The notes under the pieces were generated by a model that had not been told where the DNA came from, ran no database searches, and was given only the letters and a program-made list of their open reading frames with translations. 64,000 bases of DNA from Breznakiella homolactica (GTDB taxonomy: Bacteria; Spirochaetota; Spirochaetia; Treponematales; Breznakiellaceae): contig NZ_CP067089.2 in assembly GCF_016616095.2 (NCBI RefSeq), positions 248,001-312,000 on the forward strand. Reading direction: 5' to 3'. The translations under genes and the position numbers were made by a program. Positions 42,197 through 50,889 of the stretch are shown piece after piece (within the stretch, counting starts at the first letter, position 1; each line of letters starts with the position of its first letter).

Positions 42197-43369
42197 ATGA
42201 GACAGTATGCTTTTATAATTCTTTGTATATGTTTAGCTCAGAACGGCTATGCGCAAAATAACCAGCCCCATAAATTAGATATAAAAGCGTATTTAAATGA
42301 TGTTGAAATAGCGGGACCTGTATATGATAACGGAACAAAATCTAATATCTATGACAATTATTCAAACGCGTATGTTGGTTTAGTCAATATCTTTGATTTG
42401 CTCGGAGCTGAAGCAGTAATTGATGGGAATACAATCAAAATAAACAGTCAGAAACTTGGAAACTTTGTTATTACCTATGATGGGCCGGATGCTATAGTAT
42501 TTAACCCAAGACCTTCTCCTTTTCCCAGTACAAGAAACTCAATAATAATTATAGATGATGAATTTTATATAAGAATTAATTTGGTGCGATATATTGTTTC
42601 CGGATATACTGTAGAGAACGATAAAAAAGTAACGTTGTATACCCGCGATTATGAGAGACATGATTTACCTGAATTGAACATAAAAGCGTATTTGAATGAT
42701 ACACAAATCACAGGATCAGTATATAAAAACATTTTTGGACCGCCTGTCCAGGGTCTCAACTATTTAAGTTCATTTGTTAACTTAGTAAATATTTTCAGCG
42801 CGCTTGAATCCGAAACAAAAGTTAATGGAAATACTGTTGAAATAATAGGCCCCAATATTGGAAAAATAAAAATCATATATGAAAATCAAACTAACATTAT
42901 TATAGATTATATTTCCGAAGAGCTGGAGTTAAATCCTCCATTTACAAATAATACAGTAGTAATTATTGATGATGAATACTATATAACCATAAGCATGGTG
43001 CGCTATTTAATAGACGGCGCGTTAGCACAAGATGAGGAAAAAGTAACATTATATACAAGCGATTATGAAAGGCTTGATATACCGTTAACACTTTATGACT
43101 GCTACTTAGCTCTAGACGCTCTGCTTAATAATGAAACAAAAGATGATATAAAGAAATCGACCGTTAATGATCTGATAGAATATCATATGGGATTGGGAAT
43201 GTGGATCCGGAATAATTGGATACGGCAAACTAACCATAGAATTACAAAACTATTATTTGACAATGGATTACGGCACCCGGACGATATGTCCCAATTAATA
43301 ATAATCGGATATCATTACTATTTAAATCATATAGATAAGTCAATTGAAGAATTGATACATGAACGATAG
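42197..43369 (+). CDS. Secreted protein with two copper-amine-oxidase-N-like repeats and DUF6794-like end
   Basis: A 390-residue protein with a signal peptide (cleavage after about GYA, residue 19). It carries two repeats of about 130 residues, each beginning LDIKAYLND / LNIKAYLND, with G(N)T(I/V)xI..., then IIDDE(F/Y)YI and a closing YERxDLP. They resemble the stalk domain of copper amine oxidase N-terminal proteins, common in bacterial cell-surface proteins. The C-terminal 95 residues (YDCYLALDALLNNETKDDIK ... HPDDMSQLIIIGYHYYL) resemble DUF6794, a helical domain of unknown role. No catalytic motif seen. It is AT-rich. Confidence 0.72.
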   Translation: MRQYAFIILCICLAQNGYAQNNQPHKLDIKAYLNDVEIAGPVYDNGTKSNIYDNYSNAYVGLVNIFDLLGAEAVIDGNTIKINSQKLGNFVITYDGPDAIVFNPRPSPFPSTRNSIIIIDDEFYIRINLVRYIVSGYTVENDKKVTLYTRDYERHDLPELNIKAYLNDTQITGSVYKNIFGPPVQGLNYLSSFVNLVNIFSALESETKVNGNTVEIIGPNIGKIKIIYENQTNIIIDYISEELELNPPFTNNTVVIIDDEYYITISMVRYLIDGALAQDEEKVTLYTSDYERLDIPLTLYDCYLALDALLNNETKDDIKKSTVNDLIEYHMGLGMWIRNNWIRQTNHRITKLLFDNGLRHPDDMSQLIIIGYHYYLNHIDKSIEELIHER

Positions 43370-43408
43370 ACTCTGCGCATATCAAAGGTTAGGCGTAGCA
43401 GGGGAAAT

Positions 43409-43966
43409 ATGAAAAAAATTCATCTCTTTATGCTCAGCAATATCATAATATTAACGGCAAACGCGTGCGCTCAAGCTAATTTAGATATGGGCATTTCTTC
43501 GGCAAAACAAGCGGGAAATTATGTTTATATCGAAGTGCGGATATATAATCGTAATGAGGAACCAGTCTTTGTCTTAACCCCCTATTCAATAGGCAGCGTT
43601 GAAGAAAGAAATGGCTGTTTAAAAATAGATTTGTTAAACTGGCTGAACTTTGTGAAGCCCAGTGAATCAAGTGATGGAAATCACTGGTATAGTTCCGCCT
43701 TATTCCATAATCCCAGAATGATTGAAATCAGAAATAAACAGACAGTATATATTCCATTATTTATGGAGATACCGGAAGAATATCTTTCATTAAATTGGAA
43801 AAAGCAGATTATCGAAATAACAGGATTAAAATATTCTTTCCGCGAATATATTACCTATGATATTACTTATACTGAAGATCCAATGGGGTTTTATACTGAA
43901 GTTGAAAAAAATGTAAAAAGTATGACCATAAAAGTAGAAAAAAATGAATATTGGCCCTTAGATTAA
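43409..43966 (+). CDS. Secreted protein or lipoprotein of unknown function
   Basis: A 185-residue protein. The N-terminal hydrophobic stretch ends in LTANACAQA; the Cys could be lipidated under the relaxed spirochaete lipobox. The rest is a single beta-sandwich-like domain (YVYIEVRIYNRNEEPVFVL), similar to extracellular Ig-like folds. The AAGGTTAGGCGTAGCAGGGG region precedes the ATG. It lies 39 bases after the previous gene. Confidence 0.68.
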   Translation: MKKIHLFMLSNIIILTANACAQANLDMGISSAKQAGNYVYIEVRIYNRNEEPVFVLTPYSIGSVEERNGCLKIDLLNWLNFVKPSESSDGNHWYSSALFHNPRMIEIRNKQTVYIPLFMEIPEEYLSLNWKKQIIEITGLKYSFREYITYDITYTEDPMGFYTEVEKNVKSMTIKVEKNEYWPLD

Positions 43967-44014
43967 GGACATCTATATGTATTTTTTGCGGACAAGATAC
44001 CTAAAGGAAACTAT

Positions 44015-44776
44015 ATGACAGACAATACAGCAAAATTTAACGGCATGGCTGAAAATTACGCTAAATACCGTCCCACATACAGCAAGGAATTTATCGACTA
44101 TTTATACAATGAAATTGGGTTTAACCGGGACAGTATTGTCGCGGACATAGGCGCCGGGACGGGTATATTTTCCAAACTTCTGCTTGAACGAGGCAATACT
44201 GTTATCTGCGTAGAGCCGAATAGCGATATGCTCACCGCCGCGCGCGAGTTTCTCTCGGAATATAAAAACTGTCAATTTATAAACGCGCCGGCGGAACAGA
44301 CCGGTATACCGGATAAAAGCGTTGATTTTATAACCGCTGCGCAGGCTTTTCATTGGTTTGACGAAGACCGTTTTAAGGCAGAATGCAGAAGGATTCTCAA
44401 AGATACCGGCAAGGCCGTCCTTGTCTGGAACTGCAGAGTCCTGGACGCGGAACCGGTGGCGGCAGGGGATGAGATAAACCGGAAATACTGCCCCGATTTT
44501 AATAGTTCTTCCGGCGGGGACAGAGGTATCGTTTCTGATAACCACGCCGGCTTTTTTAAGGACGGCCTTGTGGACATTAAAACATTTCCCAATGATTATC
44601 TGTTGGACGAGGACGGACTCATAGGGCGGAATTTATCGTCATCCTACGCTCCCAAAAGGGGAGAACCGAACTATGAATCCTATATATCAGAATTAAAGAA
44701 GCTATTCAGCAAATACAGTGTTAATGGTATTTTTACCATGCCGAATATTATTCAAAGTTACGTCGGGAACGTTTAA
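44015..44776 (+). CDS. Class I SAM-dependent methyltransferase
   Basis: A 253-residue methyltransferase. Motif I VADIGAGTGIFSKLLL (about 42-57), post-I acidic CVEPNSDML, motif IV AAQAFHWFD, typical of the Methyltransf_11 group often annotated as UbiE/SmtA-like. The substrate is a small molecule by family, not defined by sequence. GC is higher than in the lipoproteins upstream. The ribosome site is AAGGAAAC. Confidence 0.9.
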   Translation: MTDNTAKFNGMAENYAKYRPTYSKEFIDYLYNEIGFNRDSIVADIGAGTGIFSKLLLERGNTVICVEPNSDMLTAAREFLSEYKNCQFINAPAEQTGIPDKSVDFITAAQAFHWFDEDRFKAECRRILKDTGKAVLVWNCRVLDAEPVAAGDEINRKYCPDFNSSSGGDRGIVSDNHAGFFKDGLVDIKTFPNDYLLDEDGLIGRNLSSSYAPKRGEPNYESYISELKKLFSKYSVNGIFTMPNIIQSYVGNV

Positions 44777-44791
44777 GCCACTATTTAAAAA

Positions 44792-44820
44792 TTGACAAAT
44801 AGAATAATAATGAATACTAT
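44792..44820 (+). promoter_or_regulatory. Promoter of the RelBE pair
   Basis: TTGACA (44792-44797), 17-base spacer, TACTAT (44815-44820). The antitoxin ATG follows at 44841 with GGAG at 44827. Confidence 0.75.
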
Positions 44821-44840
44821 TGAAGCATGGAGAAGCCGAT

Positions 44841-45074
44841 ATGGCAAAGACAATAACGGTCAGAGTTGATGATACCGTATATGAGATACTCAAAAAAGCC
44901 GCTGATGGAGATAAACGGACCATTTCAAATTTTATGGAATATGCCGCTATGAATTATATTTTAACTGACAGCATTGCTGATGATAATGAAATGGCGGAAA
45001 TATTATATAATGAAAGAGATTTGAAGAAGGGACTGTCCGATATTGAAAAAGGGCGGTATAAAATAGTTGGCTGA
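44841..45074 (+). CDS. RHH-type antitoxin of a RelBE pair
   Basis: A 77-residue protein. The N-terminal ribbon-helix-helix region (TITVRVDDTVYEILKKAADG, then KRTISNFMEYAAM) would bind the promoter, and the C-terminal acidic segment (ADDNEMAEILYNERDLKKGL) should bind the toxin. The ATG at 44841 is preferred over 44820 because GGAG is upstream. The end overlaps the toxin start by 8 bases. Confidence 0.85.
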   Translation: MAKTITVRVDDTVYEILKKAADGDKRTISNFMEYAAMNYILTDSIADDNEMAEILYNERDLKKGLSDIEKGRYKIVG

Positions 45075-45339
45075 TTATAAAATAGCGGAAACCGAAACCT
45101 TCCAAAAGAAAATCAGCTCGGCTAAGTACCGTTCTTTATACGCTAAAATAACAGATTATGTGTATCCGCTATTACGGCGGAACCCGTATTTCGGACCCAA
45201 TATAAAACGGTTAAAAGGAAACTATAACGATATATTCCGGTTCAGAATCGGCGATTACAGATTATTCTATAAAATAGAAGAAACAAAAGTCATTGTATTT
45301 ATCATTGATATAGAAAACAGAAAAGACGCGTATACGTAA
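45067..45339 (+). CDS. RelE/ParE-type toxin
   Basis: A 90-residue toxin of the RelE/ParE fold: NPYFGPNIKRLKGNYNDIFR, FRIGDYRLFYKIEETKVIVF and a final IENRKDAYT. The core RxxxYR..Y residues (RIGDYRLFY) are present. It starts at TTG within the end of the antitoxin gene. RelE members cut ribosome-bound mRNA while ParE members poison gyrase; the KRLKG..NDIFRFRIGDYR pattern favours RelE/YoeB-like action. It appears intact. Confidence 0.88.
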   Translation: MADYKIAETETFQKKISSAKYRSLYAKITDYVYPLLRRNPYFGPNIKRLKGNYNDIFRFRIGDYRLFYKIEETKVIVFIIDIENRKDAYT

Positions 45340-45386
45340 AAGCGGAAACCGCGGTATTCGGTAACCGCTGTATGGGGGTAGGCTTT

Positions 45387-46460
45387 ATGAAAAATAGTGT
45401 TGGAAGTACGTTATTCCAGGTATTGGTTTTTGCCGCCGTATTAACAAGCTGCGCCGGCACGGGAACGGCTTCACAGTCCCCCGACGGGAGAACCACGGCA
45501 GGTACGTCAAGCCGGAGCGCGAAACCGAAAATCACCTCGCTTCAGCAGGCCGCCGCCCGGGCGGGCGAGGGAAATACCCATTACGAAAACCGGGAATGGC
45601 TGGACGCCGTTGATAACTACACCGACGCCATAGAATATATAAAAAGCCTTACGGCGCCGGAAGGATCGCATGGACAGTATCTGGTCAGATGGTATTCGGC
45701 AAGGGCCATGGCGTGGAAACACGAAGGGGATTTGGAAAAAGCCCGCGCCGATGTTGACAATGCCAGGGCCGTTAAAGAGAACCCGCAATTCACCAATTGG
45801 ATTGGCGCCAACCTCCAAATGCTGTATGTTCTGGCCAGCTGCCGGATATACGGCGAACAGCAGGACTACGCTTCCGCCATCCGGGAAATGACCGAGTACA
45901 TCGAGAAAAATTCAATAGATAACTTCAGCGGACCGTATCCGGACATTGATTACAGCTATTACTACCGGGGTGTTTTTTATTACCGCGCCGGGGACTACGA
46001 AAAAGCCGCGGAAGACTTTGATACCGCCGTCGGCAAATCAAGCTACCACTACGATGAAATCGACGACCGGGAGCGGCCCTGGGAAATCATGAGCGCGGCC
46101 TCCGTTAAGGCCCGGGGAGCAAACTCCTACGTCCTGGTGATCCGCGATACGGATACCCCGGCCAACCTCGAAATAAACCAAAGAATCTTCAACGATACCG
46201 GAAGAAAAGATAACGCCCTGCGAAGATCCCTCAAAGACCGGGAGCTGATCATACTGCCGGGACGATACGAAATAAAAGCCCCCGACAGAAGCGGCCTGAT
46301 AATGACCGGCTCCCGCCGTGTATCCGAAACCGAAATTGAACAAACCTACCGGGAAACCATAAGAAGCGGCCAGGTCTTTTTTGAGTCCTACGAGTTCCTT
46401 CCCGGTGTTGTGTATAATGTTACTCCCTGGGAAATAACGATAGTACAGGATATACCGTGA
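45387..46460 (+). CDS. TPR-containing lipoprotein
   Basis: A 357-residue protein with a lipoprotein signal ending VLTSC (Cys22). A low-complexity Ser/Thr linker is followed by about four TPR-like motifs (RAGEGNTHYENREWLDAVDN, KHEGDLEKARADVDNARAVK, YRGVFYYRAGDYEKAAEDFD). The C-terminal domain of about 130 residues (ELIILPGRYEIKAPDRSGLI) is reminiscent of PEGA-like or spirochaete lipoprotein ends. GGGGGTAGG precedes the ATG at 45387. It is likely periplasmic, at the inner or outer membrane. Confidence 0.85.
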   Translation: MKNSVGSTLFQVLVFAAVLTSCAGTGTASQSPDGRTTAGTSSRSAKPKITSLQQAAARAGEGNTHYENREWLDAVDNYTDAIEYIKSLTAPEGSHGQYLVRWYSARAMAWKHEGDLEKARADVDNARAVKENPQFTNWIGANLQMLYVLASCRIYGEQQDYASAIREMTEYIEKNSIDNFSGPYPDIDYSYYYRGVFYYRAGDYEKAAEDFDTAVGKSSYHYDEIDDRERPWEIMSAASVKARGANSYVLVIRDTDTPANLEINQRIFNDTGRKDNALRRSLKDRELIILPGRYEIKAPDRSGLIMTGSRRVSETEIEQTYRETIRSGQVFFESYEFLPGVVYNVTPWEITIVQDIP

Positions 46461-46493
46461 CGGTATTTATCCGAAAAATGATACGGTCTCAAT

Positions 46494-47009
46494 ATGAATA
46501 GAGAAGAAAGGGTAAAATTATACGCCCTGCGGAAAGAAAAAGCCAAAGAACTGTGGCATGCCGGAATCCCGGATTTACCATTAGCAAATGAAGAACTCAT
46601 TTTGCTGGAAGAGAAATTCAGGACATGGAGTGATTCCTTCCAATTGAACTTACTGGAAAAAGGATTTTTATACGTACTTGAGAAGTATGAAATATTAATT
46701 ACAAGTACTGAGAATTCCCAATGTGAACATAACGGACAGATACGGACCGGATTGGATTATCAAAACTGCTGTGGTATTTCCTATGAATATACGAATGATT
46801 TGTCATGCAGAACAGCAATAGAAATAATACTGAGAAATACGGCGGGTAATAAGATAGAAAAATACAAAGAACGTATCGACAGTCTGGATAAACGATTTAA
46901 AGCCATTCCGAAAAATGATAAGTGGATAGTTAATCAGGCATCCATAGAAAAATATGAAAAAAACGGGTATTGGTGGTTTTATGGACTGCCTTTAACGGTA
47001 AAAGAATAA
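46494..47009 (+). CDS. Hypothetical protein (171 aa)
   Basis: A soluble protein, helical at the N-terminus (REERVKLYALRKEKAKELWH) and with GIPDLPLANEELILLEEKFR. Two Cys/Tyr clusters (YQNCCGISYEY, NDLSCRT) sit in the centre. No family recognised. The beginning of the gene is 33 bases after the TPR lipoprotein gene, with no clear promoter between, so they may be co-transcribed. Confidence 0.65.
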   Translation: MNREERVKLYALRKEKAKELWHAGIPDLPLANEELILLEEKFRTWSDSFQLNLLEKGFLYVLEKYEILITSTENSQCEHNGQIRTGLDYQNCCGISYEYTNDLSCRTAIEIILRNTAGNKIEKYKERIDSLDKRFKAIPKNDKWIVNQASIEKYEKNGYWWFYGLPLTVKE

Positions 47010-47046
47010 AACTGATAAAAACGGCGCTTTCTCGAACTTGACAATG

Positions 47047-47065
47047 ATTACAGAATTGCCAATAA
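47047..47065 (+). promoter_or_regulatory. Promoter of the GNAT-DUF2695 pair
   Basis: TTGACA begins at about 47038 and AATAAT stands 17 bases later, about 20 bases before the GNAT ATG at 47082. CCGGAG is the ribosome site. Confidence 0.5.
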
Positions 47066-47081
47066 TCAGGCCGGAGAAAAT

Positions 47082-47534
47082 ATGGAAATAAAGACAATCA
47101 GTGAAAACAAAGAAGACTTTATGGATTTACTGCTCCTGGCCGATGAGCAGGAAAGCATGATAAAAAAATACCTCGGCAGAGGCGAATTATTCGTCCTCTA
47201 TGATGACGATCTCAAAACCGTGGCTGTGGTGACCAAAGAGGCGGAAGACGTCTTTGAGCTAAAGAATATCGCCACATACGAGCAGTACCAGGGCAATGGC
47301 TACGGAAGTTCCATGATAAACTTTATCATCGAACAATATAAGAACAAGGGAAAGCAGCTGCTGGTCGGCACGGGAGATGATGAGGGAATACTGTCGTTTT
47401 ATAAAAGATTCGGATTTACCTATTCCCACACCGTAAAGGATTTTTTCATAGATAATTGCGACCATGAGATGTTTGAAAACGGGAAACAATTACGGGACAT
47501 GATTTATTTAAAAATGGACTTACATGCCAAATAA
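47082..47534 (+). CDS. GNAT acetyltransferase
   Basis: A 150-residue GNAT enzyme. Motif A is ELKNIATYEQYQGNGYGSSM and motif B is GTGDDEGILSFYKRFGF. The final IDNCDHEMFENGKQLRDMIY matches a group often written 'GNAT, YvbK/PaiA-like'. It overlaps the DUF2695 gene by 11 bases. The substrate is unknown. Confidence 0.9.
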   Translation: MEIKTISENKEDFMDLLLLADEQESMIKKYLGRGELFVLYDDDLKTVAVVTKEAEDVFELKNIATYEQYQGNGYGSSMINFIIEQYKNKGKQLLVGTGDDEGILSFYKRFGFTYSHTVKDFFIDNCDHEMFENGKQLRDMIYLKMDLHAK

Positions 47535-47820
47535 CGAAGAGAAACTGAGAAGAAAGAAGATCCTCGAAGATATAAAAACGGAATCACGAAAACAATTCCA
47601 TGATAGCCTGCCCATGGCCGAGGCGGAGTTTAAGGGACTGTTTGATTATCTTGATGAAACCTTATCGGAACGGGAATGCGGCCATACCAATACACTGACA
47701 AGAGAATACCTGGAGAAGGGCGGCGCCGACACGGAACGTGTTTTGACGTGGCTGGCGGAACAAGGCGGGTATTGTGACTGCGAAATACTCGGTAATGCTG
47801 AAGAATTGTTTGAAAATTAA
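47524..47820 (+). CDS. DUF2695 family protein
   Basis: A 98-residue soluble protein whose C-terminal half (HTNTLTREYLEKGGADTERV, LTWLAEQGGYCDCEILGNAE) is the DUF2695 signature, with conserved CDC. The role of the family is unknown; the CDC and His residues may bind metal. The overlap of 11 bases with the GNAT gene means translational coupling, and the pair may act together. Confidence 0.85.
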   Translation: MPNNEEKLRRKKILEDIKTESRKQFHDSLPMAEAEFKGLFDYLDETLSERECGHTNTLTREYLEKGGADTERVLTWLAEQGGYCDCEILGNAEELFEN

Positions 47821-47876
47821 AGCGGATAAGGCGCGGCGGGAAGTCCCGCCGGATACTCTTTGATTTTCCGCTTTCC

Positions 47877-47906
47877 TTTGCAATCTCATGAGCTTGTGAT
47901 ATACTT
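47877..47906 (+). promoter_or_regulatory. Leaderless-type promoter before a gene remnant
   Basis: TTGCAATCT, then GTGATATACTTTTTTC and the ATG at 47912, seven bases after the -10. Same layout as at 5790. Confidence 0.65.
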
Positions 47907-47919
47907 TTTTCATGGAAAT

Positions 47920-48051
47920 GAGCCTCCGCAGAGACGGAGGCTCGTCCGCAAGGAAATTTATTATACCGCCCGGTTTAATACCCCGGAGTTTTGCTCCGGC
48001 TTAAACGGCTAAACACTTTCAAAATACGGTATTAAACCGGGCTTTCGGAAT
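47920..48051 (+). repeat. 132-bp palindromic insert (copy 2)
   Basis: Same length and insertion point as 2834-2965, with compensating changes in the first hairpin (GAGCCTCCGCAGAGACGGAGGCTC against a loop-shifted form in copy 1). Confidence 0.75.
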
Positions 48052-48068
48052 AAAGCTCACCAAGGACC

Positions 48069-48129
48069 AGTGGAGTTTCCCCTTCGGGAAACTCCTAAGC
48101 TGAATCTCAACTAAAGTTTGAGATTCAGC
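48069..48129 (+). repeat. Bimodular hairpin repeat (copy C)
   Basis: GGAGTTTCCCC/GGGAAACTCC followed by TAA and GCTGAATCTCAAAC-like arms closing with GTTTGAGATTCAGC. Same order as copy A. Confidence 0.75.
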
Positions 48130-48409
48130 AACTGGATCTACAGGAAAAGATGCTCAAGGATGCTCTGGAGGAGGGCCGCAAGGTGGGTCTGGAACAGGGG
48201 GAGAAGGCCGGGAAAAAGGAAGAGAAGATGGAGATTGCCAAGGCCGCGCTGGCCGAGGGGCTGGATATTAAGCTGATATGAAGCTCACGGGGCTGAGTAA
48301 GAAAGCTATCGAAAACCTGCGGGAGTAGGGGGCGAACCGGGATATATGGCGGAGAAAACGGCGGTTATCGTCTGATAGCAGTTAGGCGGAATTGAGAACT
48401 TCAAACTGC

Positions 48410-49009
48410 ATGAGAAATAAACTCCGTAAATTGTATGATACTATGAGGATAAAAACTACATTGAGAGTGAGAGATAAAGAAACTGAAAAAAAACCGTTTA
48501 TTTATCTTACATTGTTTATTATCATTATTTTTAGTTTTATAGCGTGCAGAGCTAAAGAGCTTAATAATTCGCCTATAAATATCGAAGGTACGGAAACAAA
48601 TATTATTGGAATGAAAGAAATAATAAAAATTGGACATGATACATTTATAACTTCGAACTCGACAAAATTTAATAATTATAATGTTGCCTTTGAAGATGAT
48701 ACAGAGACAGGATATTTTTACGCAATCGATACAAATTATGAAATGCCAATTCAAGATGCTCTGCATATATATAATGTTAAGGATGTTTTAGATCGAAATA
48801 TACCATCGGAAGTAATCATAACATGGTCAAAAGACGGTCTAAAATCCATTCTGTTTATAAATAATTATCCTCATGCTGTAATAGATTTCGAAAATAAAAA
48901 AGCTTATTGCCGAACAGGCTTTCCCCCGCATGATATAGATTCGATATGGTCTTCCAATGGACATTCTTGGGATGAAGAAAATTATGAAAGTATAATTAAT
49001 ATGGAATAA
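48410..49009 (+). CDS. DUF2251-like lipoprotein
   Basis: About 199 residues. A charged N-terminal region precedes a hydrophobic stretch ending FSFIAC, a plausible lipoprotein signal. The rest matches DUF2251: VAFEDDTETGYFYAID, QDALHIYNVKDVLDR, PHAVIDFENKKAYCRTGFPP. DUF2251 proteins are usually small cytoplasmic proteins of the immunity type; the fusion to a lipoprotein signal is less common. The start is uncertain (ATG 48410 or 48443); neither has a good ribosome site. The gene is AT-rich and follows a decayed remnant. Confidence 0.72.
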   Translation: MRNKLRKLYDTMRIKTTLRVRDKETEKKPFIYLTLFIIIIFSFIACRAKELNNSPINIEGTETNIIGMKEIIKIGHDTFITSNSTKFNNYNVAFEDDTETGYFYAIDTNYEMPIQDALHIYNVKDVLDRNIPSEVIITWSKDGLKSILFINNYPHAVIDFENKKAYCRTGFPPHDIDSIWSSNGHSWDEENYESIINME

Positions 49010-49224
49010 TAGAAATACCCAAAGGAATATTTTCATGCGGATACAATTACAAAAGGAGCGTTATCAAAATCTTCCCGCTTGTATCTCTCGTCAAAGAATG
49101 CCCAAAACTAATAAGAATTTATATTGATGGAAAAATAAGTAAGAGTTAAACATTGGACAGCGGCGGCCGTACAAACGTCTGATACACCCGGAACGGTATG
49201 TGAAAAAGTAAGGAGAAGAAGTAA

Positions 49225-49971
49225 ATGGAATATATCAATCCTCCAAAAGAACTGCCCCGGAATGTAATTCATAAAACATTCTATAGTGAAATTCTCAATC
49301 ATGAACTCGGTTATAATATATTTTTACCCTCCGGTTATGAAAATGATGAAACAACGTACCCCGTACATTACCACCTGCACGGATGGGAAGATAATGAATC
49401 AAGCGATATATGGACACTACATAATGCCTACAAAAATAATCAGGCCATAACTGTTTTCCCCAATAATTCACCGCAAATTGAAGATAATGAGAATATACCT
49501 GTTGAGGAAATAATCATAAATGAATTTATCCCGTTTATTGAAAATGAATACAGGGCTGATAAAAATCCGGCCAACAGGTCTATTTCAGGTTTTTCCATGG
49601 GCGGCGGAATGGCGTTTTATTACGCCGTAAAATATCCCGGATTCTTTGGTTCGGTAACCGCGTATGCCGGCACGTACCATCTTTATTTTCATAAAGATTA
49701 CCAGGGTGTCGGACAGCCGCCAAGCAAGGCGGCTGAACTGTATAATAAACTGAACGAAGAACAATATTTTAAAGAAGATGGGATATTGAATCTGGTCAAT
49801 ACCAATAAAGAAAAAATCAACGGTACATTGCGGATAAAAATGCATGTCGGGTCAGCGGATGTGCTTTTTTGCGATAATGAGATAATGCATTTATATTTGG
49901 ACTCACTGCATATTCCCCATGAATACAGGATAATTGAAAAAGCCGACCATGATTTAAGTAAAATACTATAA
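49225..49971 (+). CDS. Esterase-D-like alpha/beta hydrolase
   Basis: A 248-residue serine esterase of the putative esterase (PF00756) family. The nucleophile is S124 in SGFSMGGGMA; oxyanion-hole region HYHLHGWED; acid D in VGSADVLF; His in KADHDLSK near the C-terminus. No signal peptide, so cytoplasmic. It may cleave acetylated sugars, siderophores or thioesters. AAGGAG precedes the ATG. The 49010-49224 gap upstream shows no gene. Confidence 0.9.
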   Translation: MEYINPPKELPRNVIHKTFYSEILNHELGYNIFLPSGYENDETTYPVHYHLHGWEDNESSDIWTLHNAYKNNQAITVFPNNSPQIEDNENIPVEEIIINEFIPFIENEYRADKNPANRSISGFSMGGGMAFYYAVKYPGFFGSVTAYAGTYHLYFHKDYQGVGQPPSKAAELYNKLNEEQYFKEDGILNLVNTNKEKINGTLRIKMHVGSADVLFCDNEIMHLYLDSLHIPHEYRIIEKADHDLSKIL

Positions 49972-50051
49972 ATGATTGGTTAAAAATCATAGGAAAAAAA
50001 TTATTGAGTAAGAATAGAAAATATATAATAATTAAATTTTTGGAGACTTAG

Positions 50052-50339
50052 ATGATAAAAATATTTTCTGAAAGATATTACGAATTAAAAAATACATTGG
50101 AAAAAATGCTGATTTTATTAAATCAGTCCAATGATTCAGTTTATGCCCATCAGACTGTTTCTGAAGTAAAAGATTTTATAACTGAATCAATTAAAGCAAT
50201 TAATAGAAATAAAGAAATAGATAAAGAAAAATTATTATATTTATTACTTCCGACAGGAAGCCTGCAGGAAATATCAATAGAAAATGGGTGGGGTGAAGAA
50301 TTTTTAAAACTTGCAAGTAAAGTTGAAACATTAGTATAA
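50052..50339 (+). CDS. Short helical protein, DUF6966-like
   Basis: A 95-residue all-helical AT-rich protein. The C-terminal LPTGSLQEISIENGWGEEF is a conserved-looking motif that I have seen in short proteins of unknown function (DUF6966 type). GGAGAC is the ribosome site. It may be an immunity-type protein. Confidence 0.6.
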   Translation: MIKIFSERYYELKNTLEKMLILLNQSNDSVYAHQTVSEVKDFITESIKAINRNKEIDKEKLLYLLLPTGSLQEISIENGWGEEFLKLASKVETLV

Positions 50340-50412
50340 AAATTATTTCAGAACAACTAAATAGATTTGTATGCCCCATGATTATGAAAAGCAAGGAAAA
50401 AAAAGAAGCTAT

Positions 50413-50871
50413 ATGAAAAAATGGGTAGTGGCTTTTATAAGCGTATTTTTGCTTCTGAGCTGTGACAATAAAAACAGGGAAGTTATCCATACCGATCCGT
50501 ATAGTTTAACAGCGGAATTTGTAAATAACTCAGATGCGGCTTCTCAAAAGTATAAAAATAAATTAATTGAAATTACGGGGATAATAGCGGAACGGGGTTT
50601 CCCAAAAGACCATAAACCGCTGCGGGACGCGTCTTATATCGTTTTCAGTGATTCACTTGATGAAAACGGGCAGTATGATTTTAATAAACCGCATATCCTA
50701 TGCTATTTTGATGACATAGAAGTTCATGAGACGGCAGTAAATGGAAAAACAATTCCATTGCGTAACGGGTATACAATTATTTTACAAGGACAGTTTTCTG
50801 AATACATCCCGGAATGGAACCGAATACAATTGCGGCATAGCAAAATACTAGATGTATTAGCCTCCGAATAG
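50413..50871 (+). CDS. Lipoprotein with OB-fold (tRNA_anti-like) domain
   Basis: A 152-residue lipoprotein: signal MKKWVVAFISVFLLLSC (Cys17), then a single small beta-barrel domain beginning YKNKLIEITGIIAE, typical of the OB-fold 'tRNA_anti-like' family, and ending RIQLRHSKILDVLASE. Such proteins bind small ligands or nucleic-acid-like surfaces; in spirochaetes the role is unknown. The ATG at 50413 gives a good signal length; AAGAAG is upstream. Confidence 0.75.
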   Translation: MKKWVVAFISVFLLLSCDNKNREVIHTDPYSLTAEFVNNSDAASQKYKNKLIEITGIIAERGFPKDHKPLRDASYIVFSDSLDENGQYDFNKPHILCYFDDIEVHETAVNGKTIPLRNGYTIILQGQFSEYIPEWNRIQLRHSKILDVLASE

Positions 50872-50889
50872 AACCTTGCCTTTCAGCTG

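Larger units (their letters stand above)
47912..48328 (+). pseudogene. JAB/Rpn-tail gene remnant with 132-bp insertion
   Basis: Starts ATGGAAAT, then carries the 132-bp palindromic insert (47920-48051), AAGCTCACCAAGGACCAG, a hairpin repeat, and then the helix and tail coding region (CTACAGGAAAAGATGCTC ... CTGGCCGAGGGGCTGG), ending CTGCGGGAGTAG. The whole JAB domain is missing. The insert has an in-frame TAA here, and a base is lost in the tail (CTGATATGAAG instead of CTGATAATGAAG), so nothing useful can be translated. This explains most of the gap 47821-48391. Confidence 0.78.

Noticed and set aside
48381..48387. GTTAGGC here and at 43388 as integron attC core sites
   Set aside because: No matching R'' box and no long imperfect palindrome at the right distance, and no integrase gene in the window.
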